Assembly: GCF_001519065.1 (NCBI RefSeq)
Contig: NZ_KQ954254.1
Coordinates: forward strand, 127,420-191,419
Direction of reading: 5' to 3'
Length of the DNA stretch: 64,000 bases
Source: Novosphingobium sp. FSW06-99
GTDB taxonomy: Bacteria > Pseudomonadota > Alphaproteobacteria > Sphingomonadales > Sphingomonadaceae
This document shows, piece after piece, positions 55,060-64,000 of the stretch. The notes below the pieces were generated by a model. It saw nothing but the letters and a program-made list of their open reading frames with translations. It ran no database searches and had not been told where the DNA came from. The first letter of the stretch is position 1; every line of letters starts with the position of its first letter. A program made the translations under genes and the position numbers.

Positions 55060-56123
55060 CGGTTTACTGGCTGCTGTTCGGCTATGTCGCGATCATGGCG
55101 TTATTGTTTCCGCTGACCCCCGAGCGTGAACGGTTGGGTGCCATGCAGTCCCTTGCGATTCTGGGCTTTGTCGTCGCCTATGTGCTGGTGGCCACCTTGC
55201 GCTATCAGATCGGCGGCGACTGGGTGGAATACCAGGACATGTATGACGCGGTGCGCCAGGGGTCGTTGCGTGATGCGGTCCAATTCACCGATCCGGTGTT
55301 CGGCATCATGCTGTGGGTGTCGGGCAAGCTGCACGCAGGGATCTATCCGGTCAACGGGCTGTGCGCCGCGCTGATCGCGGTGGGCACTGTGCGGGTGGCG
55401 CAGACCACGCGCGAACCCTGGCTGGCGATCCTGGCGGCGGTGCCCTATCTGCTGATCGTGGTGGGCATGGGCTATGTCCGGCAGGCCGGTGCGATCGGCA
55501 TGATCATGATCGCGATCGCCTCGCTCGGCCGCGCGCGACCGGTCACGATCATTGGTGAACTGGCCCTGGCAATCGGTCTGCATTCGACCGGGGGCATTGT
55601 CTTTCCCCTGTTTGGCCCCGGCCTTGCACAGCGGCGACGCTGGCTGGCGCTGGTGATCACCGGGCTTGGTGCGGTGGCCTTTGTGTCGATTCTGTCGTTG
55701 CGGATCGACGAATTCGAAAAGGGCTATATCGAACAGGCCTATGAATCCTCCGGTGCGACCGTGCGCCTGTTGATGAACCTGCTGCCGTCGCTGGTGCTAT
55801 TGGTGCGCTGGCGCGATTTCCCGGTCGAAGGCGGCGCGCGCAGGGTCTGGCTGGGGTTTGCCGTGGCCAGCATCCTGACCTTTGCCGCGCTGATCATCAG
55901 CCCGTCGTCGACCGCGGTCGATCGCGTGGGGTTGTATTTCGCACCGGTGCAACTGGTGGTGTTCGGCAGCATGCTCGATTTGCTCCGCGTGCCGCGCGCC
56001 GGCATATTTCTGGTGCGCACGGTGATGATCGGGATCGCCGCGCTGGTGCAGATGGTGTGGCTGGTACTGGCCACCGATGCACCGCTGTGGGTGCCCTATC
56101 ACGCCATTTTCGGCCTGATGTGA
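55056..56123 (+). CDS. EpsG/Wzy-like polysaccharide polymerase
   Basis: 355 residues with about 9 or 10 membrane helices and a polar loop RYQIGGDWVEYQDMYDAVRQGSLRDAVQFTDPVFGIMLW near the N-terminus, the pattern of EpsG-type polymerases. It probably joins repeat units at the periplasmic face. A second polymerase/ligase-like gene lies at 61508, so their division of labour is open. Its stop is directly followed by the next ATG. Confidence 0.8.
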   Translation: MTVYWLLFGYVAIMALLFPLTPERERLGAMQSLAILGFVVAYVLVATLRYQIGGDWVEYQDMYDAVRQGSLRDAVQFTDPVFGIMLWVSGKLHAGIYPVNGLCAALIAVGTVRVAQTTREPWLAILAAVPYLLIVVGMGYVRQAGAIGMIMIAIASLGRARPVTIIGELALAIGLHSTGGIVFPLFGPGLAQRRRWLALVITGLGAVAFVSILSLRIDEFEKGYIEQAYESSGATVRLLMNLLPSLVLLVRWRDFPVEGGARRVWLGFAVASILTFAALIISPSSTAVDRVGLYFAPVQLVVFGSMLDLLRVPRAGIFLVRTVMIGIAALVQMVWLVLATDAPLWVPYHAIFGLM

Positions 56124-57257
56124 ATGCCGGCAGCCCCGCTCATCATGGTGTCGGCCAACCAGGCCTGGAACCTGGTCAATTTTCGCGAAGGGGTGATCCG
56201 CGCGCTGCTGGCCGACGGGTATCGCGTGATGGCGGTTTCGCCCGACGATCCGAAATGGTGTGCGCGGTTGCGGGCAATGGGGTGCGAATGCGCCGCACTC
56301 GACCTTGATGCCGCCGGAACCGCACCCTGGCGGGAACTGCGTACGCTGGTCGCGCTGATCCGGCTGATCCGCCGCCATCGCCCGGTGGCCTGGCTCAGTT
56401 GGACGATCAAGCCCAATTGCTATGGCGCGATCGCCGCCCGGCTGGCGGGCGTGCCCGCGCTGCCCAACGTGTCGGGGCTGGGCACCGCGTTCATCCGTCG
56501 TTCCCTGCTGACGGTAGTGGCCAGCCTGCTCTACCGGATCGCGCTGCGCCGATGCCCGACCGTGTTCTTTCAGAACGCCGATGACCAGGGCCTGTTCGTC
56601 GAGCGCGGGCTGGTGCGGCCGGATCAGGTGCGGCTGCTGCCCGGTTCCGGCATCGATCTTGCGCGTTTTGCGCCGGCCGGCCCGCGCGCGGCGACGGGCG
56701 GCCGATTTGTGATGATCGCGCGCCTGCTGGCGGACAAGGGCGTGCGCGAATATGTTGCGGCAGCGCGCTCCGTACGGGCCGAATTTCCCGCCGCCCGCTT
56801 CGTGCTGATTGGCGAAGTCGGCGTGGCCAATCGCACAGCAATCGCGCGTGAAGAACTGCAGGCGTGGATCGCGGAAGGGGTGATCACGTATCACGCACCG
56901 GTCGAGGATGTGCGCGATGCGATTGCCGCCGCCGACTGGGTCGTCCTGCCGAGCTATCGCGAGGGCCTGTCGCGCGTGCTGGTCGAGGCTGCTGCGCTGG
57001 GGCGCCCGATGATCACCACCGACTGCCCGGGCTGCCGCGATGTTGTGAGCGACGGGCAGAACGGCTTTCTGGTGCCCCCACGCGATGGCGAGGCGCTGGC
57101 CCGTGCGATGCGCCGTGCGCTCGCGCTGGAGGACACGCAGTGGCACGCGATGGCCAAGGCCAGCCGCCGGATCGCCGAAGACCGCTATTCGGTCGAGCGT
57201 GTGGTTGCGCTCTATCGCGCGGCGCTGGCTGATATGGGGGTAATAGCGCGCCGATGA
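56124..57257 (+). CDS. Glycosyltransferase family 4
   Basis: 377 residues, GT-B. N-terminal MVSANQAWNLVNFREGVIRALLADGYRV, linker PNVSGLGTAFIRRSLL, and donor domain GSGIDLARFAPAG, MIARLLADKGVREYV, and LPSYREGLSRVLVEAAALGRPMITTDCPGCRDVV with the E-x7-E motif. It resembles PelF/GalNAc transferases of EPS loci. It begins immediately after the polymerase stop. Confidence 0.9.
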   Translation: MPAAPLIMVSANQAWNLVNFREGVIRALLADGYRVMAVSPDDPKWCARLRAMGCECAALDLDAAGTAPWRELRTLVALIRLIRRHRPVAWLSWTIKPNCYGAIAARLAGVPALPNVSGLGTAFIRRSLLTVVASLLYRIALRRCPTVFFQNADDQGLFVERGLVRPDQVRLLPGSGIDLARFAPAGPRAATGGRFVMIARLLADKGVREYVAAARSVRAEFPAARFVLIGEVGVANRTAIAREELQAWIAEGVITYHAPVEDVRDAIAAADWVVLPSYREGLSRVLVEAAALGRPMITTDCPGCRDVVSDGQNGFLVPPRDGEALARAMRRALALEDTQWHAMAKASRRIAEDRYSVERVVALYRAALADMGVIARR

Positions 57258-57399
57258 CCAAACTGGTGCTGTCCAGTCTTTGCAATTTGCAGGGGCTTCC
57301 CATAGAGAGGCGCATGGGTTGGCGGCATCGCCGGACAGGGGCGCCGGCTCCTGGGATGGGCCGCAAAGTGTTGTGCCGTTGGGCAAAACGGGGGATGGG

Positions 57400-58086
57400 G
57401 TGACAAGCAGGCTCGTTGTCGTTGCGGCGATATCCCTGGTGTTGGCCGGGTGCACCACGCGCGAGAAATCGCTGCCCTACAACCCTGCGCTGCTGGGCGT
57501 GCCCGATCGTCCGTCGATCGCCGATGTGGCCTATGACGTACCGCTCGGGCCGCTCGATCTGCTGCATGTCACGGTCTTGCGTGTGACCGAGCTCAGCGGC
57601 GATTTTCAGGTCGATGCCCATGGCGAGGTGGATCTGCCGCTGATCGGCGCGATCAGCGTCCGCGACCAGAGCCCCGAAAGCTTTGCCCGCAAGCTGCGGC
57701 AGCTTTACGGGGAACGCTATCTCAACAATCCCGATATCACCGTGCGCGTGGTGACCACCAACGGCACCAACATTACGATCGAGGGCGGGGTCAACCAGTC
57801 GGGCATCTATCCCCTGCCCGGCCGCACCACGTTGCTGGGCGCCGTTGCGCTGGCGCATGGGGTGAACGAAGACAACGGCAACCCCCGCCGCGTGGCAATC
57901 TTTCGCAAACAGGGTGGCAAGACCGTGGCGGCGGCGTTTGACCTGATCTCGATCCACCATGGCAAAATGGTCGATCCGGTGGTCTATCCCGGCGACACGA
58001 TCGTGGTTGACGATGATCTGGTGCGCAAGACCTATCGCGACTTGTTCCAGAGCCTGCCCGCGCTTGCGCTGTTCCATAACCTGTAA
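57400..58086 (+). CDS. Polysaccharide export lipoprotein (Wza-like)
   Basis: 228 residues from GTG at 57400, preceded by GGGGATGGG. Lipobox LVLAGC with acylation at C18. Then a Poly_export domain (VPLGPLDLLHVTVLRVTELSGDFQVDAHGEVDLPLIGAISV) and an SLBB region (ITIEGGVNQSGIYPLPGRTTLLGAVALAHG). It is short compared with E. coli Wza (about 380 residues), as usual for alphaproteobacterial exporters. It forms the outer-membrane EPS pore and pairs with Wzc encoded next. Confidence 0.9.
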   Translation: MTSRLVVVAAISLVLAGCTTREKSLPYNPALLGVPDRPSIADVAYDVPLGPLDLLHVTVLRVTELSGDFQVDAHGEVDLPLIGAISVRDQSPESFARKLRQLYGERYLNNPDITVRVVTTNGTNITIEGGVNQSGIYPLPGRTTLLGAVALAHGVNEDNGNPRRVAIFRKQGGKTVAAAFDLISIHHGKMVDPVVYPGDTIVVDDDLVRKTYRDLFQSLPALALFHNL

Positions 58087-58134
58087 CCGCACACCCGCGC
58101 CCAATCTCCCCGTACCAGACACGAGACAGCAACA

Positions 58135-60324
58135 ATGACGGACCAGCACAGTGTCGTCGGGGCCAAACCGGCCGTACAGCGCGAACCGGGGGCGGCGATG
58201 TCCCGCAATGCGCTGGAAATTCACGAAATCCTGCGGATCGTGGGGGAACGCTATCGCATCATTCTGGCGGTCGGCTTGTGCGGGTTGCTGCTGGGGCTGG
58301 GTGTGTCGTTGCTGGCAACGCCACTCTATCGCGCCTCTGCGCTGCTCGAATACGACCCCTCGGCGACCGAATCGCTCGATAACACGCGGGGCGCGGCGTC
58401 GCGCTCGTTCATCGCCAACCAGCAGGTGATCGCCACCCAACTGGGCCTGTTGCGCAGCGACGCATTGACCCGGCGCGTGGCCGAAGATCTAAATCTGGCA
58501 GCCGTTCCGGCCTATGGCGGCACCACCGGCACGCGCGACGAGCGTGTCAAACGCGCCGCCGCCCGGATCAGCGCCAGCACCGTTGCCGAATCGGTCAAGG
58601 ACAGCATGCTGCTGAAAGTCAGCATTGCCTCGCCCGATCCGGCGATGGCGGCGCGCATCGCCTCGGGCATGGCCCAGGGCTTCATCGCCAGCAGCCTCGA
58701 ACGGCGGTACAATTCCTCGGCCTATGCCCGGCACTTCCTCAGCGATCAGCTCGCGCGGACCAAGACCGCGCTGGAAGAATCCGAGCGGGCAGTCGATGAC
58801 TATGCCATCCGTTCAAATCTGTTCCGCACCCCGGGACAGATCGTCGACGGCAAATCGAACGAAGGCGTCACGCTGTCGGTTACCGATCTTGCCGCGATGG
58901 AAGAGGCGCTCAACCAGGCCCGTGTCAAACGGATCGCGACCGAAAGCGCGTGGCGCAACGGCAGCGCCGATCATGCGCTCGAAACAGCCCCGGCGCTGTC
59001 GCCGCTGATCGTGCAGCGATCGTCCCTGCAGGCGCAATATGCCCAGAACAGCCGGCTGTTCAAACCCGACTATCCCGCCATGCAGGAACTGGCCGCTCAG
59101 ATCGAACGGCTCGACGCGGCCATCGCGGCGGAAAAGAGCCGGGGCACGGGGGATCAGGCGGCGCAGTTGCTGGCGGCCTATCGCACCGCGCTTCAGGCCG
59201 AAACCGACCTGGCCGCGCGCGTTGCCAATGCCAAGGGGCAAGTGCAGGACGAGCGCAGCCGGTCGATCCAGTACAACATTCTTCAGCGCGAGGCCGATAC
59301 CAACCGCACGCTCTACGATGCGTTGCTGCAACGCTTCAAGGAAGTGGGCGTGGCCGGGGGCATCGGCCAGAGCAACGTGTCGCTGGTCGACGATGCGCAA
59401 ATTCCGCAGCGGCCTTTCAGCCCCAACATCGCGCTCAATTGCGGGGTTGGCCTGTTCTTCGGGCTGGTGGCCGGATTGGCAGCGGCGTTTGTGGTGCACT
59501 TGCTGTTCGACACTATCGGCACTTCGGCCGATGCGCGGGAAAAGCTGGGCCTGCGCGTGCTGGGCAATATTCCGATGGATGCCAGCGGCGCCAGGATGAT
59601 CGAATCGCTGACCGATCCCAAATCGGCAGTGACCGAGGCCTATTATTCGACGCTGACTGCGCTGAAATTTGCACGCGCCAAAGGCATGCCGCGCACGGTT
59701 TTCGTCACATCGGCGCATCCCGGCGAAGGCAAATCGACCACGGCCTATGCGATCGCGGTCACTTCGGCGCGGCTGGGGCGCAAGGTCCTGCTGATCGACG
59801 CCGATCTGCGACGCCCCACGTTTTCCTCGCGCACGACGCATGAACTGGGCTTTGCGCACTTGCTGGCCAGCGAGGATGCGTTGGCCACTTATGCCCGCCC
59901 CACCACTCTGGACAACGTCAGCCTGCTGCCCGTCGGCAGTTTTACAGGCTCGCCCGCCGAACTGCTGAGCTCGGTGCGGCTTGGCGCGATCGTGGCCGAG
60001 GCGGCCGCGCACTATGACCAGGTCGTGCTCGACGGACCGCCGGTGCTGGGTCTCGCCGATGCGCCGTTGCTCGGTTCGGTCGCAGAGGGGACAGTGGTCG
60101 TGGTTGAAAGCCGCAAGACCCGCACCAACACCATCCACGAAATGATCCGTCGTCTGGATGAGGCCGGTGCCTCGGTGCTGGGCATCGTCCTGACCAAGAT
60201 CGCGCGCAGCAGCGGCAGCTATGGGTACCAATACCAGTATCAGTATGACCGCGCCTCCGAAGGATCGGGCAAGCCCCGGTTCGACCCCGGACTGTCACTG
60301 GGGCAGATGCCCGGAGGCGAGTGA
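58135..60324 (+). CDS. EPS chain-length regulator / tyrosine autokinase (Wzc-like)
   Basis: 729 residues. A Wzz domain with two membrane helices (about 42-60 and 435-455) flanks a periplasmic coiled coil. The cytoplasmic BY-kinase has Walker A SAHPGEGKST (about 525), Walker A' VLLIDADLRRP (about 550) and Walker B VVLDGPPVLGLADA (about 630). A Tyr cluster YGYQYQYQY near residues 694-702 is the autophosphorylation tail. It controls polymer length and export with Wza. Its stop overlaps the next start as GTGA. Confidence 0.93.
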   Translation: MTDQHSVVGAKPAVQREPGAAMSRNALEIHEILRIVGERYRIILAVGLCGLLLGLGVSLLATPLYRASALLEYDPSATESLDNTRGAASRSFIANQQVIATQLGLLRSDALTRRVAEDLNLAAVPAYGGTTGTRDERVKRAAARISASTVAESVKDSMLLKVSIASPDPAMAARIASGMAQGFIASSLERRYNSSAYARHFLSDQLARTKTALEESERAVDDYAIRSNLFRTPGQIVDGKSNEGVTLSVTDLAAMEEALNQARVKRIATESAWRNGSADHALETAPALSPLIVQRSSLQAQYAQNSRLFKPDYPAMQELAAQIERLDAAIAAEKSRGTGDQAAQLLAAYRTALQAETDLAARVANAKGQVQDERSRSIQYNILQREADTNRTLYDALLQRFKEVGVAGGIGQSNVSLVDDAQIPQRPFSPNIALNCGVGLFFGLVAGLAAAFVVHLLFDTIGTSADAREKLGLRVLGNIPMDASGARMIESLTDPKSAVTEAYYSTLTALKFARAKGMPRTVFVTSAHPGEGKSTTAYAIAVTSARLGRKVLLIDADLRRPTFSSRTTHELGFAHLLASEDALATYARPTTLDNVSLLPVGSFTGSPAELLSSVRLGAIVAEAAAHYDQVVLDGPPVLGLADAPLLGSVAEGTVVVVESRKTRTNTIHEMIRRLDEAGASVLGIVLTKIARSSGSYGYQYQYQYDRASEGSGKPRFDPGLSLGQMPGGE

Positions 60325-61511
60325 GGTTGGTGGGCGGGCCGATCGAACCACGCCATATTCGGGCCGGGCTGACCGGCGCTGCGCTGATCGGCGCGGTGGC
60401 ACTGACAATGGCGGCAGACGTGGTGGCGAGCGGTCTGGCCGGGCCGGCACCGGATTCACGCCGGGCGAGCGGGTTTGGTCCGGCCGATCTTGGCCGCCTG
60501 CGGGCGCTGACCGGCCTTGACGGTGCAGCCCCGGCAACCGTGCGCGCGGCGCTGGCCTCGGCCCCATTGGCGTGGGAACCGTTCTATGCGGCCGGTGCCG
60601 CGTTGCTGCCACGGCCCGAGGCGGCGCCCCTGTTGCAAGAGGCGGCACGCCGCGACCCGCATGCCGGCGGGCCACATCTGGCGCTGCTGGGACTGGCCGC
60701 CGATCGTGGGGGCATGACCCAGGTCATGGTTCAGCTATCCGCGCTGCAGCGTCTCGATGGCGTGTTTGGCGACGGTCTGGCGGCCAAGCTGGGCGCGCAT
60801 GTCGCGCGCGCGGCCGACGCCACGCAGGCCGCCGCCGCGTTGTCGGGCCATCCCGCGCTGGTGGCGCCGTTCCTCGATGGCTTTGCGCGCACACAGCGAC
60901 CGGCAGCGCTGGTCCTGGCGCTGGTTGACGCCTTGCCAGCCGCTGCACTTGACGATCCGCGCGCGCGCGCCAGCGCGGTTGCCGAAATGGTGCGCATCGG
61001 CGCTTATGCCCGCGCACGCGCGCTGTGGCTGGGCGGGTTGCGCGCCACGGCCCGGCCGCAAGGCCCGGTCTACAGCCCCGATTTCGCCGATCTGACCGCG
61101 CCGCCGCCTTTTGGATGGGCGTTGCAGGCCAGCGATGCGGGGGTTGCCGAGCGCGATCGGGCGCGCGGGCTGGCGCTGACCGCGTATGGCCGGGTGGCGG
61201 GGCCGCTGGTCAGCCAGCTTGTCACGGCTATGCCAGGGCGCTGGCGGCTGCAGCTTGTCTATGCGCCACAGGGCGGTGCGGCCGGCGTGCTGCGGCTGCG
61301 CGCGCGCTGCGCCGATGATGGGGCCGTGCTGGCCGAACGGGCGCTCGACAATGGCATGGCCGGGCCGCAGCGCCTCGATCTGCCCTTCGTGGTGCCGACC
61401 GGCCACTGTGCGGCGCAAACTCTTGAAATTGCCGCGCAGGCGACTGATGACGCGCGTGGCCAGGCGGTGCAGGTGCGTCAATTGCGCCTGTCGGGCCCCG
61501 CGCCGCGATGA
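60321..61511 (+). CDS. EPS-locus protein of unknown function
   Basis: 396 residues. An N-terminal hydrophobic helix (AGLTGAALIGAVALTMAADVV) suggests membrane anchoring; the rest is Ala/Leu-rich and likely helical repeats (TPR-like), with a C-terminal beta-rich part (WRLQLVYAPQGGAAGVLRLRARCADDG). Start is GTG at 60321, overlapping the Wzc stop (GTGA); its stop overlaps the next start (ATGA). Position between autokinase and ligase suggests a role in EPS assembly. Not recognised. Confidence 0.7.
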   Translation: MRLVGGPIEPRHIRAGLTGAALIGAVALTMAADVVASGLAGPAPDSRRASGFGPADLGRLRALTGLDGAAPATVRAALASAPLAWEPFYAAGAALLPRPEAAPLLQEAARRDPHAGGPHLALLGLAADRGGMTQVMVQLSALQRLDGVFGDGLAAKLGAHVARAADATQAAAALSGHPALVAPFLDGFARTQRPAALVLALVDALPAAALDDPRARASAVAEMVRIGAYARARALWLGGLRATARPQGPVYSPDFADLTAPPPFGWALQASDAGVAERDRARGLALTAYGRVAGPLVSQLVTAMPGRWRLQLVYAPQGGAAGVLRLRARCADDGAVLAERALDNGMAGPQRLDLPFVVPTGHCAAQTLEIAAQATDDARGQAVQVRQLRLSGPAPR

Positions 61512-62773
61512 GCGCGTTGCGCGACCGGGCGATGCGCTGGCTTGCGCTTGGCTATCTGGCGGCCGCGCTGGTGTTGGGCGGGGCCAGTGCGGCAGGTTAT
61601 CCGGCCAACTATGCCCTGCAACTGGTCGGCGCGCTGCTGATCGCGGCCAGCATGTGGCGCGACGGGGGCGCGGGGCACCGGTCGGGGCTGGGCCCGTGGG
61701 CCATGGCGGTTGCGCTGTTGGCGCTGGTCCAGTTCGTACCTTTGCCTCCGGCGATCTGGGTACACCTGCCCGGGCGTGACCGGGTCGCTGCGGGCTTTGA
61801 CCTGCTGGGCATGCCGCGTCCGTGGCTGACACTGTCGCTGTCACCATGGCGTTCACTTGCCACGCTTGCCTGGGCGATTCCGGCGGCGGCAGTGTTCGTC
61901 GTGATGCGTGGGCGCCATGCCCCCGATTGGCACAGCGCGGCGCGACTGGTCGTGGTCTTGGCGCTGGGGTCGGTCCTGCTCGGGCTGGCGCAGCAACTGG
62001 GCGGTGGTCCCTATCCTTATGCCATCACCAACTACGGTCTGGGGCCGGGCCTGTTTGCCAACAGCAACCATCAAAGCAGCTTTTTGCTGATGGCGCTGGC
62101 GTTGGGGACAGGGGCGGTCTGTCCTGTGCCTGCCCGGTGGGACCGTCGGGTCATGGCGGCGGTCTGTGGTGGGGTGCTGGTGATTGGCGTGCTGGCCAAC
62201 CGGTCGCTCGCCTGCATGGCGCTGCTGCCGGTCGAGGTGATTGCGCTGGTGGCGCTGGCGCGGCCCGATCTGCGGCGCGCGATCGTTGTCGGCCTGCCCC
62301 TGCTGGCCCTGGCGGCGATCGGGTTGGCGGTGTTCGGCCCGATTGCCAACGATCTGACCGGGCACGGGGCCGTGCCGGGAATCAGCCGGCACGATTTCCT
62401 GGTCAACGGCATACGGATTTTGCGCGATCATGGGGTGCTGGGCACCGGCCTTGGCAGTTTTCCCGATATCTATCGCTGGTATGAAGACCCCGCACTGGCC
62501 GGGCCGACATTCGTCAACCACGCCCACGATGATCTGCTGGAGCTGTTGATCGAGACAGGGGTGTTCGGGGTACTGGCGATCATCGCTTTTCTTGGCTGGT
62601 TTGCCCCCCGTGCGGTCGGGCTGTGGCGCGCAAGGGCTGGCGACCCGATGGCGCAGGCCGCGACGATCGCGGTTACGGTCGCGCTCGTGCACAGTCTGGC
62701 CGACTATCCGTTGCGCACCGCCGCGCTGTCGTGCCTGTTCGCGCTGTGCTGTGCCATGATCGCGCAATCATGA
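61508..62773 (+). CDS. O-antigen ligase/Wzy-like membrane protein
   Basis: 421 residues, about 10-12 membrane helices, O-antigen ligase superfamily: a large periplasmic loop contains LFANSNHQSSFLLMALALG and later GLGSFPDIYRWYEDPALAGPTFVNHAHDDLLELLIETGV, the conserved HxxL-type Wzy/WaaL loop with H-x2-H-D-D. It polymerises or ligates glycan chains. Last gene of the plus-strand EPS run; overlaps the TonB-receptor gene end by 6 bases on the opposite strand. Confidence 0.88.
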   Translation: MSALRDRAMRWLALGYLAAALVLGGASAAGYPANYALQLVGALLIAASMWRDGGAGHRSGLGPWAMAVALLALVQFVPLPPAIWVHLPGRDRVAAGFDLLGMPRPWLTLSLSPWRSLATLAWAIPAAAVFVVMRGRHAPDWHSAARLVVVLALGSVLLGLAQQLGGGPYPYAITNYGLGPGLFANSNHQSSFLLMALALGTGAVCPVPARWDRRVMAAVCGGVLVIGVLANRSLACMALLPVEVIALVALARPDLRRAIVVGLPLLALAAIGLAVFGPIANDLTGHGAVPGISRHDFLVNGIRILRDHGVLGTGLGSFPDIYRWYEDPALAGPTFVNHAHDDLLELLIETGVFGVLAIIAFLGWFAPRAVGLWRARAGDPMAQAATIAVTVALVHSLADYPLRTAALSCLFALCCAMIAQS

Positions 62774-64000
62774 GGCTGTGCGCCAGGGCACGCTGAGCGT
62801 CAACCGCACGCTGCGCCCCAGGGCGGGGGTGCCCACGGCATCGTGCCAGTGGCCATTGGCCATGTTCAGAACGGCCAGCCCGACATCGAGACGGCGCGTT
62901 GCATTCCAGCTCAGTTCGGCATCGCCGGCCAGATGGCCGGGGGTGACGACGGCGCCGGTCGGGATCGCGCTGTCATCGAATGCGCTGTTGCCGCGCACGG
63001 CGATGCGCGCGTGCCAGGCGTGCCGGTCCCACGCCACATGCACGTTGCCGTTCCAGTTCGGGCGCCCGGTCAGCGGCGTGGTGCTGTCGAGCCACATGCG
63101 CGTGACCGCGCCGCCAAGCGACCAGTCATGGTCCAGCGCCACGGTGGCCGCCGCCTCGATCCCCCGTGCCGAGACCGTGTCCCGGTTGACGAGGTGAAAC
63201 ACGGTCGGATCGAAGTCGATCAGGTCGTGAAAGCGGTTGTCGAAGGCGCTGAACGCCAGCCGGTTGCCGTCCCGTTGCCATTCCACCCCGGCCTCGACCG
63301 CGCGGCTGCGTTCGGGTTTCAACGCCGGATCGCCGACCAGCGGGTTGCCCAGCGCATAAAGGCTGGGCAGCATATAGCCGTTGGCAATGTGCGAAAACAG
63401 CGTCGGGCCAACGGGCATCGGTTGCCAGGTCACGCCGCCGCGCCCGGTCCACACGCCTGTACCGCCCGCCAACTGATCATGACGCAAGGCAGCGTTGACC
63501 GCGATCCCGCCAAGCGGGCGCAGGCTCGCCTCGGCAAAGCCGCTGTGGATCACGCGGGTCAGCGCAAAGCGGACCGGCAGCACAACGCCATAATCGATCG
63601 ACCCGGTGCTCGTCCCGTCCTCGCGCAGCACCGCCGCGCCAGCCGACGCGGTGAGCACGCCAAGACGGGCGGCCACGTCGGCAACGATTTCGAGCCGGGT
63701 AAAGCGGTTTGCGGCGATCTCTGCAGGCACGCCCGACAGCACGCCCGGTGCAATCGCAGGGGTGTCGATGTCGGCATCGAGGTGCGACCAGCTTGCACTC
63801 AGCGCCGGTCGGATCGTGGCTTCGGCATTGCCGCGCAACGCCAGCGCGGTCGCTACCAGGGTGGTGCGGCGTTGTTCCAGTGTGCGATCGATCGCCAGAT
63901 CGGGGCCGCCGCTGTCTTCGGGAAAATCCCGCGCAAGGCTATGGGCATAGAGCACGGTTGCACTCAGCCGGTAATCGCCGATGTGCTGGTCGAACCTGGT
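62768..64000 (-). CDS. TonB-dependent receptor, C-terminal part (truncated by window edge)
   Basis: At least 410 residues, open to the right edge; the N-terminal signal, plug and TonB box lie outside. The visible part is a beta-barrel: alternating aromatic strands such as WTGRGGVTWQPMPVGPTLFSHIANGY, LPSLYALGNPLVGDPALKPERSRAVEAGVEW and the terminal VRLTLSVPWRTAS. LKPERS is the usual receptor signature. It imports a large nutrient or iron complex; ligand unknown. Gene end overlaps the ligase gene end by 6 bases. Confidence 0.85.
   Translation of the reverse strand, partial: TRFDQHIGDYRLSATVLYAHSLARDFPEDSGGPDLAIDRTLEQRRTTLVATALALRGNAEATIRPALSASWSHLDADIDTPAIAPGVLSGVPAEIAANRFTRLEIVADVAARLGVLTASAGAAVLREDGTSTGSIDYGVVLPVRFALTRVIHSGFAEASLRPLGGIAVNAALRHDQLAGGTGVWTGRGGVTWQPMPVGPTLFSHIANGYMLPSLYALGNPLVGDPALKPERSRAVEAGVEWQRDGNRLAFSAFDNRFHDLIDFDPTVFHLVNRDTVSARGIEAAATVALDHDWSLGGAVTRMWLDSTTPLTGRPNWNGNVHVAWDRHAWHARIAVRGNSAFDDSAIPTGAVVTPGHLAGDAELSWNATRRLDVGLAVLNMANGHWHDAVGTPALGRSVRLTLSVPWRTAS

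Overview
The window is GC-rich alphaproteobacterial chromosome, most likely from a sphingomonad (order Sphingomonadales, Novosphingobium/Sphingobium-like). I infer this from the codon bias, an intact CtrA cell-cycle regulator, a DUF4167 protein downstream of the overlapping hisS-prfA-prmC run, lptB-rpoN, and a hairpin built from a repeat of the kind common in sphingomonad genomes. No rRNA, tRNA, insertion sequence, integrase or CRISPR array was seen.

Layout. (1) 1-25 kb is mostly housekeeping: a J-domain protein, polA, a class A beta-lactamase-like hydrolase, an APH-type kinase plus acyl-CoA dehydrogenase pair, metK, lnt, a DUF4167 protein, hisS-prfA-prmC, an M61 peptidase, a DUF1345 membrane protein, ppa, pmbA, lptB, rpoN, a TPR protein and ctrA. 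(2) 25-26 kb is a short AT-richer patch with a pentapeptide-repeat gene and a 27-bp inverted-repeat hairpin. (3) 25.9-30.8 kb is an Emr-type tripartite drug-efflux operon with a divergent TetR repressor. (4) trmB and a small secreted or membrane protein follow.

(5) 32.1-45.2 kb is the most interesting part: what looks like one lasso-peptide (RiPP) locus split into three transcription units. The minus-strand block at 37.0-32.1 kb encodes a 2OG-Fe(II) oxygenase-like protein, a sulfotransferase-like protein, the B2 leader peptidase, an ABC exporter and a nucleotidyltransferase. The plus-strand block at 40.1-43.2 kb encodes an unrecognised cysteine-rich protein, a 63-residue candidate precursor and the asparagine-synthetase-like lasso cyclase. 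The minus-strand block at 45.2-43.2 kb encodes the PqqD-like B1 protein, an HPr-kinase-like kinase and a second sulfotransferase. Each core function (A, B1, B2, C, D) occurs once across the three blocks, and the precursor ends in serine as expected for a kinase-modified lasso peptide. Nested between the blocks are three paralogous phage-tail-collar proteins, a GNAT acetyltransferase and a small protein of a tail-collar-associated type.

(6) 45.4-62.8 kb is a Wzx/Wzy-type exopolysaccharide locus: initiating sugar-phosphate transferase, four glycosyltransferases, an AsnB-type amidotransferase, Wzx flippase, acetyltransferase, FkbM methyltransferase, EpsG-like and O-antigen-ligase-like polymerases, Wza exporter and Wzc autokinase. 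(7) The right edge cuts a TonB-dependent receptor gene.

Many genes are translationally coupled by 1-4 base stop/start overlaps. Starts were set by family N-termini, overlaps and ribosome-binding sites. All functional calls are from sequence reading; no database search was possible.
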